From the NCBI GenBank assembly GCA_028023455.1, contig JAQFVV010000023.1:1194501-1258500 (forward strand): a stretch of DNA of 64,000 nt. The letters are read 5' to 3'. Position 1 is the first letter of the stretch. Each line of letters starts with the position of its first letter. Below the pieces are notes generated by a model, which was given only the letters and a program-made list of their open reading frames with translations, was not told where the DNA came from and searched no databases. The DNA is from Epiperipatus broadwayi. Taxonomy: Eukaryota > Onychophora > Udeonychophora > Euonychophora > Peripatidae. Shown piece after piece: positions 24,605 through 36,762 of the stretch. Made by a program: the position numbers and the translations under genes.

Positions 24605-26400
24605 AGTCACATCATCAATTTATTCATTTTTACACTCTATTGTCTTTCCAGCTCTTCAATTCCATTTAACTCTTTCCATATCTTATATTATTTCAACTAT
24701 GTCAATCTTTCCATCCTTCTTTTCACAGACTATTTCCTCCAAAATCTCTTTCATTAAACTATATTTTCTTCTTAATTAATATATGTCCAATCCAGTTTCT
24801 TTTTCTAATTTCCTCAATCAAACTTCTTTTTTTATTTACTCTTTTCCAAAATTCTTCATTTGTTATTTTATTTATCCAACTGATTTTTTCCATTTTTTTT
24901 CCCATGTCTACATCTTAAAGGTTTCTAATTAATAATTTTATTACTCGTTTTTCATATTTCACAACCATACAATAGCACACTCCACACATAGCATTTAATT
25001 AATCTTTTTCTTATTTCTTTCTTCAAAGTTCACAAAATATTTGTTTTTGTTAATAAATGCTTTCTTTGCCAATAGTATTCATTTAACTTTATCTTCATTT
25101 ATTCTATCCTCACTCAACCAACTACCCACATATCTAAATCTTTTTACCTGTTGAACTATGTTGTCATGGATTTCAATTTGCAGTCCTTTTTGCATATCTC
25201 CCTAACTATAAATATTTAATCTTCTCAACATTAATCTTCATTCCATATTTCATACATCTTTTCTTCAATTTATTCAACATTTTCTGAAGATACTTTTTAT
25301 TTTCAGTTATAAGTGCCATATTATCTGCAAATCTTATACATTTTATTATTCTGTCTTCAATATTTGCTCCTCCACAGTCTAAATAATTATTTAACATGTC
25401 TTCTAAATAAATATTAAAAAGAACTGGTGGCATACAGTATCCTTGCCTAACTCCTTTTTCTAGTATCACTTCATCAGTCTCATAATTCTTCAATCTTATT
25501 TTTTGCCCAGTGGACATATTCCAAATCAATCTTTTCTCTCTTTCCAAAATAGTTTATTCCAGATTACTCTATCAAATGCTTTTTCCAAATCCACAAAACA
25601 TTTCCCAATTCTTTTATCTTTCAAAATAATGCAGTTGTTCTAATAACATCAATAGCATCTCTTGTCCTTTTACCTCTCTGTAAACCAAACTGTTCTTTAA
25701 TATAATACTCTATCTTCCTATAAATTTTTTTGAGTTAAAATCCTCAATAAAACCTTAGAAGCATGGGTTAACTAACTTATTACCTTGTATTTTTTTACAT
25801 TTAACAGCCTTTTTTCTTTTATCAATTGGAATCATTATAGTCCTTAAAATTTTTTTAGGCCAAACTCAATTATTATATATCAAATCACAAAGTCCAACTA
25901 TTTCCTTCATAGAAATTCTCCATTTCTTTCAAAAATTCTATAGGTATTGCATCAAATGCAACATCCTTACCATTTGTCATTTGTGCAGTTGACTTTATTA
26001 CTTTATCTAGCAATATATCCATACCTTTATAATCTACTTCAATATCTTCCTCATTTTTAAGTTCATAATTAATTAAATTATTTTTGTTTCTAAATAGACA
26101 TTAAAGATATTCTTTCCATCTTTTAATGTATTACTGCTATCAGTTAATCTCTTTCCATTCTTATTTACATTTTCACTTGCTAACCATGTCTTTTCTCCCA
26201 AGTGACATTTCTAATTCTATCAAATACCAAATGTCTTTTCACCTGTTGAAGCATTTCTATTTCTCTACATTCTTGTTCTATGCATTTTTTTTTTTGCTAA
26301 ATCTGTTTTGTTCTTAGATCTTTATTAATTTTTCTATATGCATTTTGCTCTTCCTCACTATTGACATTCTTCTATCTTCTCTGTACTTCCATGTGTGTAT
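24605..26400 (-). pseudogene. Non-LTR retrotransposon reverse transcriptase (second LINE)
   Basis: Different from the LINE at 3913. In minus-strand order: MTNGKDVAFDAIPIEF (~25990), YREVKGQEM (RT entry, ~25680), FVDLEKAF-like block (frame-shifted, ~25590), then a 113-residue open frame at 25206-25547 with GVRQGYCMPPVLFNIYLED, CIRFADNMALI (the FADD pair changed to FADN, ~25320-25335) and KYGMKINVEK. The C-terminal part (24610-25200) is broken but shows LYGCE and WIGHIL-type motifs. Endonuclease is absent. The loss of a catalytic Asp and many stops make it dead. It fits the RTE-like or a neighbouring LINE clade; I cannot decide by eye. Confidence 0.8.
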
Positions 26401-26989
26401 GGAGTGATCATGTGTATATTTATGATTTGTGCAATTTTGTGATTATATAATTCAGTGATAGGTTTTCTATCAGCTAAATGTCCCATTTTCATATTTTTTC
26501 ATGAAATCTGTTAAGTACACTATTTTATTATGCAATTTTTTCCTATGGCATTGGTGCAAGCTTTCTTAAGATATATGTATAGGTTTAGAAAATAATTTTA
26601 ATTGTTTATAATTAATGCACTTAGTTTCATGTAAAAAAATTTCTTGAAAATAAAACTGGAAGTCATTTGCTTGATTTTCATTATTGTTTCTAATTTTGCT
26701 CATAACTAATAATAAAACAGACATTCAAGAATTATCAGGAAAATATCAACCAAAAATAAATATAGTCCAAAATTGCTTTTAATTATTCTAAATTGTTTTT
26801 ATTTTAAGAAATCCTGTTTCTTGGACAGTTTGTTGCACCATTTATGAATCTTTTAAAACAAGAATTAATACTTAGACATTTTTATTTTAATAAGTATTTA
26901 TTTATGTATGTTGTTTGAATTTCAAACTTTGGAAATAAATTTACTTAAATTTTTTGATAACTCGACCTCAGAAAATATATATATAAGAA

Positions 26990-28730
26990 CAAGAAAATAG
27001 AAGCTTTCAGGAAAAAATGGGTAGAAAATTTTACTTTTATTGACAATAATGGAAAGTCATTGTATCTTATTTGTAAAGTTACAATTGCAAACTATAAAAT
27101 AAGCAATTTATGTTGACATTATGAAATAAATCATCCCCCACTTTTCAGCTTAATATCCACACAATTCAAAATTGTGAACAGAGAAACTTAAGTCATTGCA
27201 ATCAGGTCTTCATAAGCAACAAGAACTCTTATCTTCTTTTAGTCATGAAGATGAGAGAACCAACAAAGCTAGTTTTTTAATAGCTTGGAATACTGCTCAT
27301 GCCAAATGTCTGTATGGAGAAGAAGAATTTATTAAAAGAAACTTGGAAAAAGTGATTAAAGTTTTGGATCCAGATAATACAAAGCTGCATAAATTGATGA
27401 CCCAAGTTCCTATGTCACACCGTAGAATTGACCACCATATTAGTGAAATTAGTAAAAATCTTGGAAATAGTTTGATGTGTGATTTGAAAAATTGTAAAGC
27501 ATTCCATTTAGCTCTCAATGAGTCTACAAACATTCAGGGTGTTCCAGAATTGGCTGTTTTTGTCCACTATATATCTGAAAATGTAAATATAAAATAAGAA
27601 ATGTTAGACTTACTAGTTCTTACCAAAACAACTCACAGTATTGATGTCAAAAATGCACTTGATGAGGTAATGAACAGGTTTGAACTGTCTTGTGATAAAC
27701 TTGTAAATGTTGCAAATGTCAGAGCCCCTGTAATGATAAGGAACAATCTTATTGATTTTTTTAAACAACAATCCTAAAATTCCATGCATTGTACCTTTTC
27801 ATTGTATAATTCACCATGACCATCTCATAATTAAATACTTGAAATATGAAAATGTGTGGAAATGTGAAAACACATTGTCACTTTAAGAACTTTTTAGAAG
27901 AATTAAATGACAAAACAGATGAATTGCCTAATGACCTCTCCTTATGATATGTTATAAGATGGCTGTCAACTTACAATATTTTGAACAGTTTTGTGGAAAT
28001 CCTATCATAACATTTTTAAAAGAAAAAAATATCCTGAATTAGCAAATTAACAATGACAAACTCTCCCTATTGCAGTGATCATCATGTAATAAGTGGCTTA
28101 CTTATAAAATGAAACTTGGCTTTCTGACTTAATGTTCATTACAGACACTAAGGAATATTTGCAAACACTTAATTTGACTTTACAAGAAAAGGGCAAACTG
28201 ATTAGTGATTTGCGACAAATTGTATTTAGTTTTGATGCTAAACTTTGGCTTTTTGTGCATGATCACTTTCCATGAATAAAAGCAAATATAATTAATATCA
28301 AAGAAGAAAAAATATGCAAATGTAAAGAAAAAGTGGAAGGATTGCAAACGGATTTCAAATGCAGGTTTGAAGTTTTGAAAAGTTTTAAATACCAATTTAT
28401 CTGTGATATCATTGAAGATGTATTTCCAATTTCTAAAATAATACTTGTCAAAAAAGTGGATGTTGTATTGGAGTTATTAGAGATGAAAAAGATCAAGGAT
28501 TGCAAATGTATCACAAATATGGTTTTCTAATTGAATTTTGGAAACTCATGCAAGAATCAAAATATTTACTGTTAAAGAAAGCTGTTTGTCATCTAATTTT
28601 AATTTTTGGTACAACATATATGAAGTTTGTGAAGTTGAAATATAGTTCATAGATTACTAATTATCTCAGAGAATTGCTGTGAACTGCTTTAACAAATTAT
28701 ATAATAAATTGCAAAGATTTTTATTAAATC
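26990..28730 (+). pseudogene. hAT-superfamily transposase (ZBED5/GTF2IRD2-like), broken
   Basis: A degenerate BED-finger region (27010-27145: KWVENFTFIDNNGKSL, one Cys pair damaged) is followed by a 133-residue open frame (27196-27597) with KASFLIAWNTAHAKCLYGEE, MSHRRIDHHISEISKNLGN and LALNESTNIQGVPELAVF. The last corresponds to the catalytic-Asp block, here Asn in place of the usual Asp. After a stop, EMLDLLVLTKTTHSIDVKNA continues. The C-terminal hAT dimerisation region is at 28570-28730, with a TNYLRELL-like string. Several stops and shifts; not functional. This is the transposase lineage found in many animal genomes as ZBED5-like and GTF2IRD2-like proteins. Confidence 0.8.
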
Positions 28731-29002
28731 TTCTTTAAGTGTTATACTTTTTATTAATGAATTTTTATTATTATATTTTATTTTTACTATTAAAGCTTTG
28801 AAATAATTATTTTGTATTTTACTTTTTTCCCTTAATTATATTTTCTTATATACTTTCTACAGCAGTTAAAATTTATGTAGATTATATCATCATATTAATT
28901 AAGTTAAATAAAATTTGACTATATTATTTATTTTTATGTACTTAAATGATATGTTGTGTCTTTACAATATGTAAAAAACAGCATGTGGCTCTCGTTGACT
29001 TT

Positions 29003-29020
29003 ATGTGTGTCCACCCCTAG
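29003..29020 (+). repeat. Probable 3' terminal inverted repeat of the hAT element
   Basis: Ends ...TGTGTCCACCCCTAG; the complement begins CTAGGGGTGG, close to the CAGGGGTGG ends usual in hAT elements. GTGGCTCTCG just inside is also common there. No matching 5' end was found upstream of 26990, so the 5' end is lost or too diverged. Confidence 0.55.
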
Positions 29021-29081
29021 AATATTGAGTAAATTTGACCTTAAATCAGATATTAGAATAAAATTGCTTTTAATTTCTCTC

Positions 29082-29260
29082 TTCAAATTATTATTTCCTG
29101 TTAAAATCTAGTAATTTTCTTATCTAACTTTAATATTGTGAATACATCCGCGTATTAAATTATACTGTTAGAAGTAAAAAAAAAAAATTTTTTTAAAAAT
29201 TATACACAATTATATTGAATTTATTATTAAAGTAACGTATTTCAGAAACGATATTTGTAG
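29082..29260 (+). repeat. Interspersed repeat copy 2
   Basis: Pairs with 24052-24270 in the same orientation. It lies immediately right of the hAT 3' end, so the two copies bracket ~4.8 kb containing a LINE and a hAT element. Confidence 0.6.
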
Positions 29261-29746
29261 TTGTTAATATATAGCTTGTTTTAAAATAAAAGGTATACTC
29301 ATTTAAATGAAAAAGATTGCATTTAAATGATGTCTAAGTTTAACCTAATTAAAAAATATAAAAAAACTTTTAAGGAGACTGAATAAGAATTGTAATAACC
29401 CAATAGGAAAAAAAAAAGGATCTATATTATCACAACATTTGCAAAGATTTTGAAAGAAATACTTCGGTAATCTTTTGGGAGGATTCAAAAGTTCAATCTC
29501 AATCATGCTTTGTAACAAAATTTCATTATATAGATTATGTTGGAAATGAAAGGAATGCGCAGAAAACCTTACTACAAGGATAACAATAATGAAGGAACTT
29601 TCAATAGTGTAAAATGAGGTCAGATTAGTCTTAAAATTATTACCAAAACTTAAGAATTAATAGTACTATGTCAAAAATTTTTGAAAAATTGAAAGAAAAT
29701 CAATTAAAATGCCAAGCAAATTTTACCATGTAATCTCTCTAAAACT

Positions 29747-29877
29747 CTCAATTTATTTATGTCTTGCATTGGTGGTCGAGAGGTCAGCGTGACTGCCTTG
29801 CACTAGCAGGCAGTTGCCCGGGTTGTGGGTTCACGTCCCAGCCGATGCTATGGCACAAAAAAAAAACCTCAATTTAT
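29747..29877 (+). mobile_element. Short tRNA-derived SINE with target-site duplication
   Basis: CTCAATTTAT occurs at 29747-29756 and 29868-29877. Between them are 9 extra bases, then a tRNA-like body: acceptor GCATTGG (29766-29772) pairs along all 7 positions with CCGATGC (29842-29848). The D arm carries GTC/GAC, an anticodon-like stem TGCCT/AGGCA follows, then a long variable arm, a T arm TGGG-TTCACGT-CCCA, and finally TATGGCAC plus A10. The long variable arm suggests a class II (Ser/Leu-type) ancestor. The oversized anticodon loop and C at position 33 argue against a working tRNA. The duplication and A-tail show it arrived by LINE-type retroposition. Confidence 0.8.
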
Positions 29878-30299
29878 CTTTTTACACTAAAAACACATGG
29901 GGGTACTTATGTTTCCTATAACAGGAAACTAAGATTATGGTGTAAATATTTAGAACCAATTAAAAACCTACAATGCAAGGCAGGTATCATTCATATATTG
30001 GTTTAAAAAAATTGAAGAACAAAGATAACATTGCTGATAATATGCACAACAATTGAAAAAGTCATGATATATCAAAATGTAGTTAAAGATATTTTATTAA
30101 TTACAAAAGGATACTTTATGCACCATGCTAAGTTATGGAATATTATTAGAAAAACATATATAGCAGGACATCTCATTGATATTAGGAAGGATCTCTATAT
30201 AAAATGTAAAGCTAAATTAAAACAAGATGTTGTGGAAATGGGTACACACACTGACAAAGAAGAAAGCAGGATTGCTAATTGTCATTCTATTTATCAAAA
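29878..30299. other. No recognised gene
   Basis: Two short open frames here translate to nothing recognisable. This is the left flank of the minus-strand gypsy element. Confidence 0.4.
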
Positions 30300-30833
30300 T
30301 GTATTCTGAATTATACCCTTTTGTATTTACAATATATTTTACAATAGCAGTACTCTGCCTGCTACCATTTGGAAAAGTATAGCTCCTTGTTTTAGAGTAA
30401 ACTACAGGAGATGGAACTGTAATTGCCCTTATAAATTTTCTACCAGTTCGATCAACATCTTGGCAGCCTGCTTTATGAATAGGTCTGATAACACCTCCAA
30501 ATGTATTTGATGTCACTTGCCTTATGCAAATATTTGATTCTGTAAGATGCCAGTTCTGAACATGGATGCCTTGCTCTGATACCATTTAGCTTTCATAGCT
30601 ATTGTCTGAAGAATGGAGATTCCATCTTTCAACTTTATGATCCTATTTTCAAAAAGACTGACTATTTATTATCAGAGCCTCAGTGATGATCATTGCCTAT
30701 TGGCTTGTTCTTCCTATTGTCTATTCATTATCTATATATATACATGATGTTCATAGCAATAATTGCTCAATCCTCTCTAGATAAGATTGAATCTGGTCTA
30801 GTCCATTATTTGAAAGCAAGATGTGATATGACA
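30300..30833 (-). mobile_element. 3' LTR of minus-strand Ty3/gypsy element
   Basis: Homologous along its length to 36210-36762. Shared blocks include CCAGTTCTGAACATGGA, TTGTCTGAAGAATGGAGATT and GACTAACTATTTATT-like sequence. In element orientation it starts TGTCATATC next to a polypurine tract and ends ...CA. The two LTRs differ at many positions, so the insertion is old. Confidence 0.85.
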
Positions 30834-30848
30834 TTCTCCTCCCCCACT
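30834..30848 (-). other. Polypurine tract
   Basis: The minus strand reads AGTGGGGGAGGAGAA directly before TGTCATATC. This is a textbook plus-strand primer position and fixes the 5' edge of the 3' LTR. Confidence 0.85.
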
Positions 30849-31089
30849 AAAATTAGCTCTAGTGAACATAGTCATGCAAGTGCATTTTGACTTTACCCTG
30901 CTTTGTGATCTCAGCCGATAAATTTTAATTATCCATCGATCTTGAAACTATAGGTTCATCATAGCTAGCTGATGACTCATCACTGTTGGTTTGTGACTCT
31001 TTGTTATCTGATGAGGTTTTGCTGATGGCTGATGATATGTAATTTACCTTATATGGTTTCTGTGGTGATGATGTTATTGTGCATCAGTA

Positions 31090-31235
31090 CTTTTAACCAC
31101 CATTGTTGATAAGTACAATCGACACTGCTGGAAATCATTTGGTGGCTTCACTATAAATTTGACTTTTAACCACCATTGTTGATAAGTACAATGAACACTG
31201 CTGGAAATCATTTGGTGGCTTCACTATAAATTTGA
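31090..31235. repeat. 73-bp tandem duplication within the integrase end
   Basis: Units 31090-31162 and 31163-31235 are almost identical (one visible difference, CGACACTG versus GAACACTG). Being 73 bp, the duplication breaks the integrase reading frame. Near-identity means it is younger than the surrounding LTR divergence. Confidence 0.85.
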
Positions 31236-31239
31236 CAGA

Positions 31240-33330
31240 GCTTGGGTGCTGTTAGTAGAACTAGGCCTAAAAACTGATAAATTGGTTCTCAGATTCATAT
31301 CAAATAATAGTTCAACTGTTATTATTCTAGTAACTGTGCTGGGTGTAGTGTGCTGTGCCAAAAGCATTAATCTTTTCAATCAGTATTTCAGTATGACCAA
31401 GGCTCTCAGGGTACAATGTTGGGCTGAATACTAATTCAATGCTATTATTGGCACAAAAATTTCTGAATGTTAAAATTAAGTAAATGTTCTGACATTATCT
31501 GAAACTATAGTTTTAGGTGAGCCATGTGTAGCAAATAGCATCTTTAGAGTTTTGATAGTTGCTGTGGATGGGAATAATATTTCCACCTATCTCCTACCAT
31601 TTAGAGTAAGAGTCAATTACTATTAATAATAGTTTGCCCCTCCATGAGCCTGCATCATGAACATAAATTCTGGTCCAGGGAATTTCAGGTTTAGGCCACT
31701 GAACTGTTTAATTCTTTGCTGGCATGTTTTGGTTTATCTTTGCAATGCCAATAATGATGATCTTAGACTCAATGTCAGATACCAAAATGGGATATAACCC
31801 ATATGATCTAGCTAACATATTCATTCTCATGATTTTTGGATGCCAATTGTGTAACATGTTGAGTGCCTGGGATCATGCCACTGGAGGAATCACTATTATT
31901 GATACCCGGATACTGCAGCTGTTTTCAATTAACAATTCTGAATTTAGTAGCCTAGATGCAACTCATAAGGATTTTTGTTTTTCAATATTGTTGGATCAAT
32001 TTCAGAAATTTTTGGAAACCAATGTCATTAGTGGTCCATTGTCCTATGATTTGTTGTTAACTGTGTTTTTAATTCAAATCTATCTTATTAATTCATCAAC
32101 TTTTTGAATTTACATTGTCTGCAGACTTTTCCCTCAATATATTCCAGTTTAAAATTATAATCTAATAAAAAATTTAATCACCTCAACATTTATGGTGATA
32201 CATGATGAGGGATTCTTTTATCAGATGTAAAGATACCAAGCAGGATTTATGATTGGTTTGTAAAATCAATGATCAATCATGATTAAGTCCTCTTGGTCAA
32301 TCTGAGCATAGTTTTTCTTAATTTTTCAGAAACACTTTGATGCAAATGCAATAGAGCAGCGTGATACATCATCATTTTCATGAGATAACACAGCACCTGT
32401 TCTCACTTTTGATGCAGTTTTAAGTTAATATTAGCACTCTTTCCTGGTTAGTTTTTAAGCCAATACTATTGAGTCTAATATTAGATGTTTCAGTTTTTTG
32501 AAAGCACTGTCATGCTCACTGTTCCACTTTCAGAAGCATTCTTGTCCACAATTTTGTATAGTGGTTCAGCAACTTCAGTGTCATAATAATCAACAGACTG
32601 TATTTTTTTTGTTCTCAGGTGAATTAGCATCTTTAATTGCTTTAATGTTTTTTTGTGTAGGATGAATGTCACCTTCAACTATCATAAGTTGCAGAAATTC
32701 AAGTTTTTTAGCCTCAAAAATGCATTTGTCCAAGTTTATTTTATTGCTTGAAGCTTTGAATTTGTCTGGGAGTTAAGAAATCATCAAACTAAGATAGTGC
32801 ACCAGGTATTCCAGCAGAAAGTTGATCAATAACTTACTGGAATATTGCTTATGTGATTTATATTCTAAAAGGCAACTGATTCACTGTGAATAAACTTTTA
32901 TGAATGATTATTGTCAACAGTGCTTTTACAGCCTGATCATCAAATGGTAGCTACAACTGATGGTGGTAAATAATAATCAGATACCAGTATTTATTGGTCA
33001 TCCATTAATAATCACCATAATTTGCATATATTATTTTTATGATTGGGACAATTGGAGCAGTTCTTTCTGCACAGGCTATGGACTCAGTGGCTCCAGCAGC
33101 TTGCCACTTCTCAAGCTCAGCCTTCACTTTAGCCCCAAGGCCAGTGGCAGTTGTCAGAAATGACAATTTATCAGTTTTACCTCTTTATTTAATGGGAAAT
33201 GGACTGGATGATCCAAGTACACATACAATATTTTATCAAATACTTCAGGGTAGTCACTTTTCAATTTGTGTATAGTTATGGACTGTCCTGCTTTAGTCAC
33301 TGAAAACTTTCTAAGTGATTGAACCATCAT
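31240..33330 (-). pseudogene. Ty3/gypsy pol: RT, RNase H, integrase (broken)
   Basis: Minus-strand order is right to left. The RT entry at ~33030-33180 reads KVKAELEKWQAAGA and TAPIVPIIK. The RT active site FDDF is at 32778-32788. The RT-to-RNase H joint at ~32540-32580 reads YDTEVAEPLYKIVDKN. The integrase finger/core at ~31490-31860 reads PWTRIYVHDAGSWRGKLLLI (first catalytic Asp ~31655), IDSYSKW, and FATHGSPKTIVSDN (second Asp ~31500). Stops and shifts throughout. The integrase pattern resembles Mag-lineage (K02A2.6-like) elements; that lineage call is inference. Confidence 0.85.
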
Positions 33331-33370
33331 GGATAATAAATTGCTATATTCACCTAATGATACAACCAGG

Positions 33371-34775
33371 GTAGATTATACTTATATATTGGACTATTTC
33401 CATCTTCTAATATTAAGTATTGAATGTCCTTAGAAAAATTAACATTATTTAAATTCTCTAATTACATTCAACAGTTAGTAATAGCACATAGGTTAGTATA
33501 TTCTCAATGTTTTGAGAGAATTATTCTGTCTTCAGAAATATGATAGCCTGACTTGACAGCATTTGAATGGGAATTGAACCTGGATCCTTAAATAATGTAG
33601 CAGATCATATATATATACCAATGAACATATGTTTAATTGAGAAAATACAAAAATATTGTATACAGAGGAAAAAGTACAAAATAGAAAATTCAAAGAAGCT
33701 GCTCACATGATAATGGTATATAACTCCATAAGTCAAACAAGTGTGAATATGAAAACCAATAATTGATTTTGCTCTTATGATAAAGTGGAGAAATCAGGAG
33801 GAACCTCATTATAGATAAGTATATGAAATTTGTTTTGACTGTTGTCTTTGGCAGAATAGCTTACATGGTTAGTATTACCTTAAAATTCAATATTCAAGAA
33901 TCTAAGGATCCAGGTTCAATTCCCATGCTTGTACAGTCACTGATCAGGCCAGAAATACCTGAAGAAGAGAGGAGAATATATCTCTCAAAATATTGTTCAT
34001 ATACGCTGTGTGCTTTTACTAACAGTTGAATGTAATTGGAAAATTTAAATAAAGTTAATTTTTCTAAAAACATTCAATACATATTATTAAATAATGGAAA
34101 GATTCCAATATATAATACAACTAAAATACCATCATCACAAACCATTAAGAAAACCAGGATGGATATATAGTTTTTATTAGGCATTGTAACTTTAACTCTT
34201 GTCTCACCCAAGAGTGTTATTTGATTGTATTATAAATATATTGGGCTATTTCTATCATCTAATATTAAATATTGAATGTCTTTAGAAAAATTTAACTTTA
34301 TATTTAAATTTTCCAATTATATTTAACTATTAGTAATAGCTCATAGGTTAATGTATGCATAACATTTTGAGAGGTATTATTTTCCTCTTTTTTGCTGGTC
34401 TGACCAGTGATAGTACTAGCATGGAAATTGAATGCGGGCCCCTAGATTCTTAAATATTGAATTTTAAGATAGGCTTTATATTGGGCTATTTCTAGCATCT
34501 AATATTAAATATTGAATGTCTTTAGATTAATTTTATTTTCCAATTATATTTAACTGTTAATAATAGCTCACAGGTTAATATATGCACAACATTTTGAGAG
34601 ATATTATTTTTCTCTCTTCTGCTGGTCTGACTAGTGACAGTACTAGCATGGTAATTGAATATGGGCCCTTAGATTCTTAAATATTGAATTTTAAGGTAGA
34701 CATTCTATACTTAATGTTAGATGATGGAAAGAGTACAATATACAAATACAACTAAAATACCATCATTACACTCCT
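33371..34775. mobile_element. Cluster of five PLE 3'-end copies, inverted and tandem
   Basis: 33371-33600 (minus) and 33610-34135 (plus) face away from each other as an inverted pair. The plus copy carries the PLE coding end, decayed tRNA-like module (33845-33925, GGTTCAATTCC B box) and tail. 34213-34463 and 34470-34703 (both minus) are head-to-tail copies that break at the same point within the tRNA-like module (TTAAAATTCAATATTTAAG). 34708-34775 (plus) is only the terminal TTAGATGATGGAAAG segment. All match 10840-11372. The cluster sits between the protease and RT regions of the minus-strand gypsy element, so it inserted into it. Tandem and inverted copies are characteristic of Penelope-like insertions. 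Confidence 0.8.
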
Positions 34776-34864
34776 TCAGAAAAATTTTATGTTATTTGAT
34801 TGCCTTGGCAATTACTGATCGTTTTGCTGCTATGATGCAACTGATTTTTTTTTTTATTATTAAT

Positions 34865-35460
34865 AATAGCTCATGCCTTTTTTAACACAATTTTCACTGC
34901 AGACCCAGTGTTCATTTCCTTTGTTGCAGATGTATCATTAACAAGAATTCCGTATTTAAAAGCAGAGTTAATGCCTCTCACATTGTTTATATAGGCATTT
35001 TGTTTCTTAAATTTTAAATTGACTTTCTGACTCTTTAAAATGGACTCATTCATTCTGTTATTAGCAACTTATTTTTTCCATGTAAAACAAGTAGATTTTA
35101 TGTGGCTGACATGCTTGCAATATGTACACACTGTATGCTGGTGTGGACATTCAGTATGTGCATGTATTGCATGATCACATCTATACCAATGCTTTTCACT
35201 CATTCTTGATTTATATGAACAGTGACTTTTACTTGTCATCTGGGTGCTTGAATGACATAGCTTTGTATTTGATAGTTTGAATGCTGTAGTTCATTTTTTT
35301 TCAATGGACTTGCTTGACTAGCTTGACTAGCTATTGATTCTGCTAAAATCACTTGAGAGACAATGGAATCAAATGTTATGTCAGAATCCATTAGATGGTT
35401 GCCTCTGAGACTATGGTCTCTCATTTAATGGATAAAATGATGTCTCAGAGCTCCATTAAG
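34865..35460 (-). pseudogene. Ty3/gypsy gag C-terminus, zinc knuckles and protease (broken)
   Basis: Right to left: gag end RDHSLRGNHLMDSDITFDSI (~35340-35425), then paired CCHC-like knuckles with CPHQHTVCTYCKHVSH (~35100-35190), then the retropepsin site EMNTGSAVKIV (34895-34920) with the usual DTG changed to NTG. This is the gag-protease junction that should precede RT. RT is now separated from it by the PLE cluster. 35461-36209, where the rest of gag should lie, has no recognisable domain. Confidence 0.75.
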
Positions 35461-36209
35461 GAAATCTTTGAAATTGCATTTTAAAGTTAGTTCTTTAGTT
35501 AATAGCAAAATCTCCAGCTTTTCCCCCATCCCCTTGGGTACAGAGATTAAAATCGTATCTCAGCATTATCATTGGGGGTTTGGGAGTGAAAAAGTTAGTT
35601 AGTGAAGACTGTTCTTTGCTAAAATCCAGATCATCTGGCATCTTGGTCATTACTTAGGTTTTAAGAACCTCATAAGGAACCTCATAAGTCTAAAATCAAA
35701 TTACAGAAATGAATGTGGTTAATTTTAAGTCAGGCTTTTTAATTTGATTAGCCTGTAAGTAGAAGAGTAGTTGAGCTTTAAAACTTGGTCAATTTTTTGG
35801 ATAGGCTGGAACAAATTCTTCAATTGAGCCAATGTTAGTCATTTTAGTTTTTACTTTTTTATGACAAAAAAAAATAATTTTATTTATGAGAATAACCACT
35901 TGAGTTGGTTTTCAACTTTTATTTGATGATCTACAGTTTGTGTATCTACCAATCTTTTAATTAAAGACAAAATTTAACTACCAACTGAGGGACATTTTTG
36001 CTTTTATTAATAAGAAATAACCACTCTCGTTTGATTCTAATGACCTATGGGAACAAGACTTTGTTATTTTAAACTTTTTTCCCAACTATGAGGAAAAAAA
36101 AAAAAAATTATTTTGTCTCCTGCACCAAATCTACTGTATTTAATCTGGATTATATATATAAATACAAACATGTGTAAATACATTTTATATTATATTTATA
36201 AATGAAACA

Positions 36210-36762
36210 TGAAAACAAATATACTCTTTCATATTTAAAATGTATTTTACAATGGCTATACTTTGCCTCTACCATTTGATGAAATATAGCTTCTAGGTAT
36301 AGGGTGAATTACTAGAAGAAGGGACTGCAATTGCTCTTATAAGTTTCCTAAACTTCCAGCTTCATTTTGGCAGTCTGCCTAATGAATAGATTCAGTGATA
36401 CTTTGGCTGTAATTGATAGCTTGCCTCATGTCAATGTTTGGTCCTAGCAACTTCCAGTTCTGAACATGGACTTGCCTCTCTGTATAAACCATTTAGCCTT
36501 GATATCAATTGTCTGAAGAATGGAGATTCTGCTTTTCAATTCTGTGACAGTAATTCTTTGACCGTACTTTCAGAAAGACTAACTATTTATTGCCAGATAA
36601 CCTCATTCTTAATGATAACATTAAGATTCAGTGAGCATCATTCTTGCCATTGGCTGTGCATTATCTATCTGTACATGTATTGGTTCATGACAATGAATGC
36701 TCAATCCAATTTAGATAAGATGGAATCTGAACTAGGCCATTGTTTAAAGGAAAGATATGACA
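36210..36762 (-). mobile_element. 5' LTR of minus-strand Ty3/gypsy element
   Basis: Partner of 30300-30833. In element orientation it begins TGTCATATC at 36762 and ends near ...CA at 36210. No clear primer-binding TGG follows to its left. No matching target-site duplication: AAAA at the left end, GATA at the right. Boundaries may be off by several bases. Confidence 0.8.

Noticed and set aside
30031-30309. 92-codon open frame with basic residues
   Set aside because: Does not match gag, pol or a host family and overlaps the gypsy LTR edge.
30217-30585. 122-codon minus-strand open frame
   Set aside because: Lies almost wholly inside the 3' LTR; a chance frame, not a gene.
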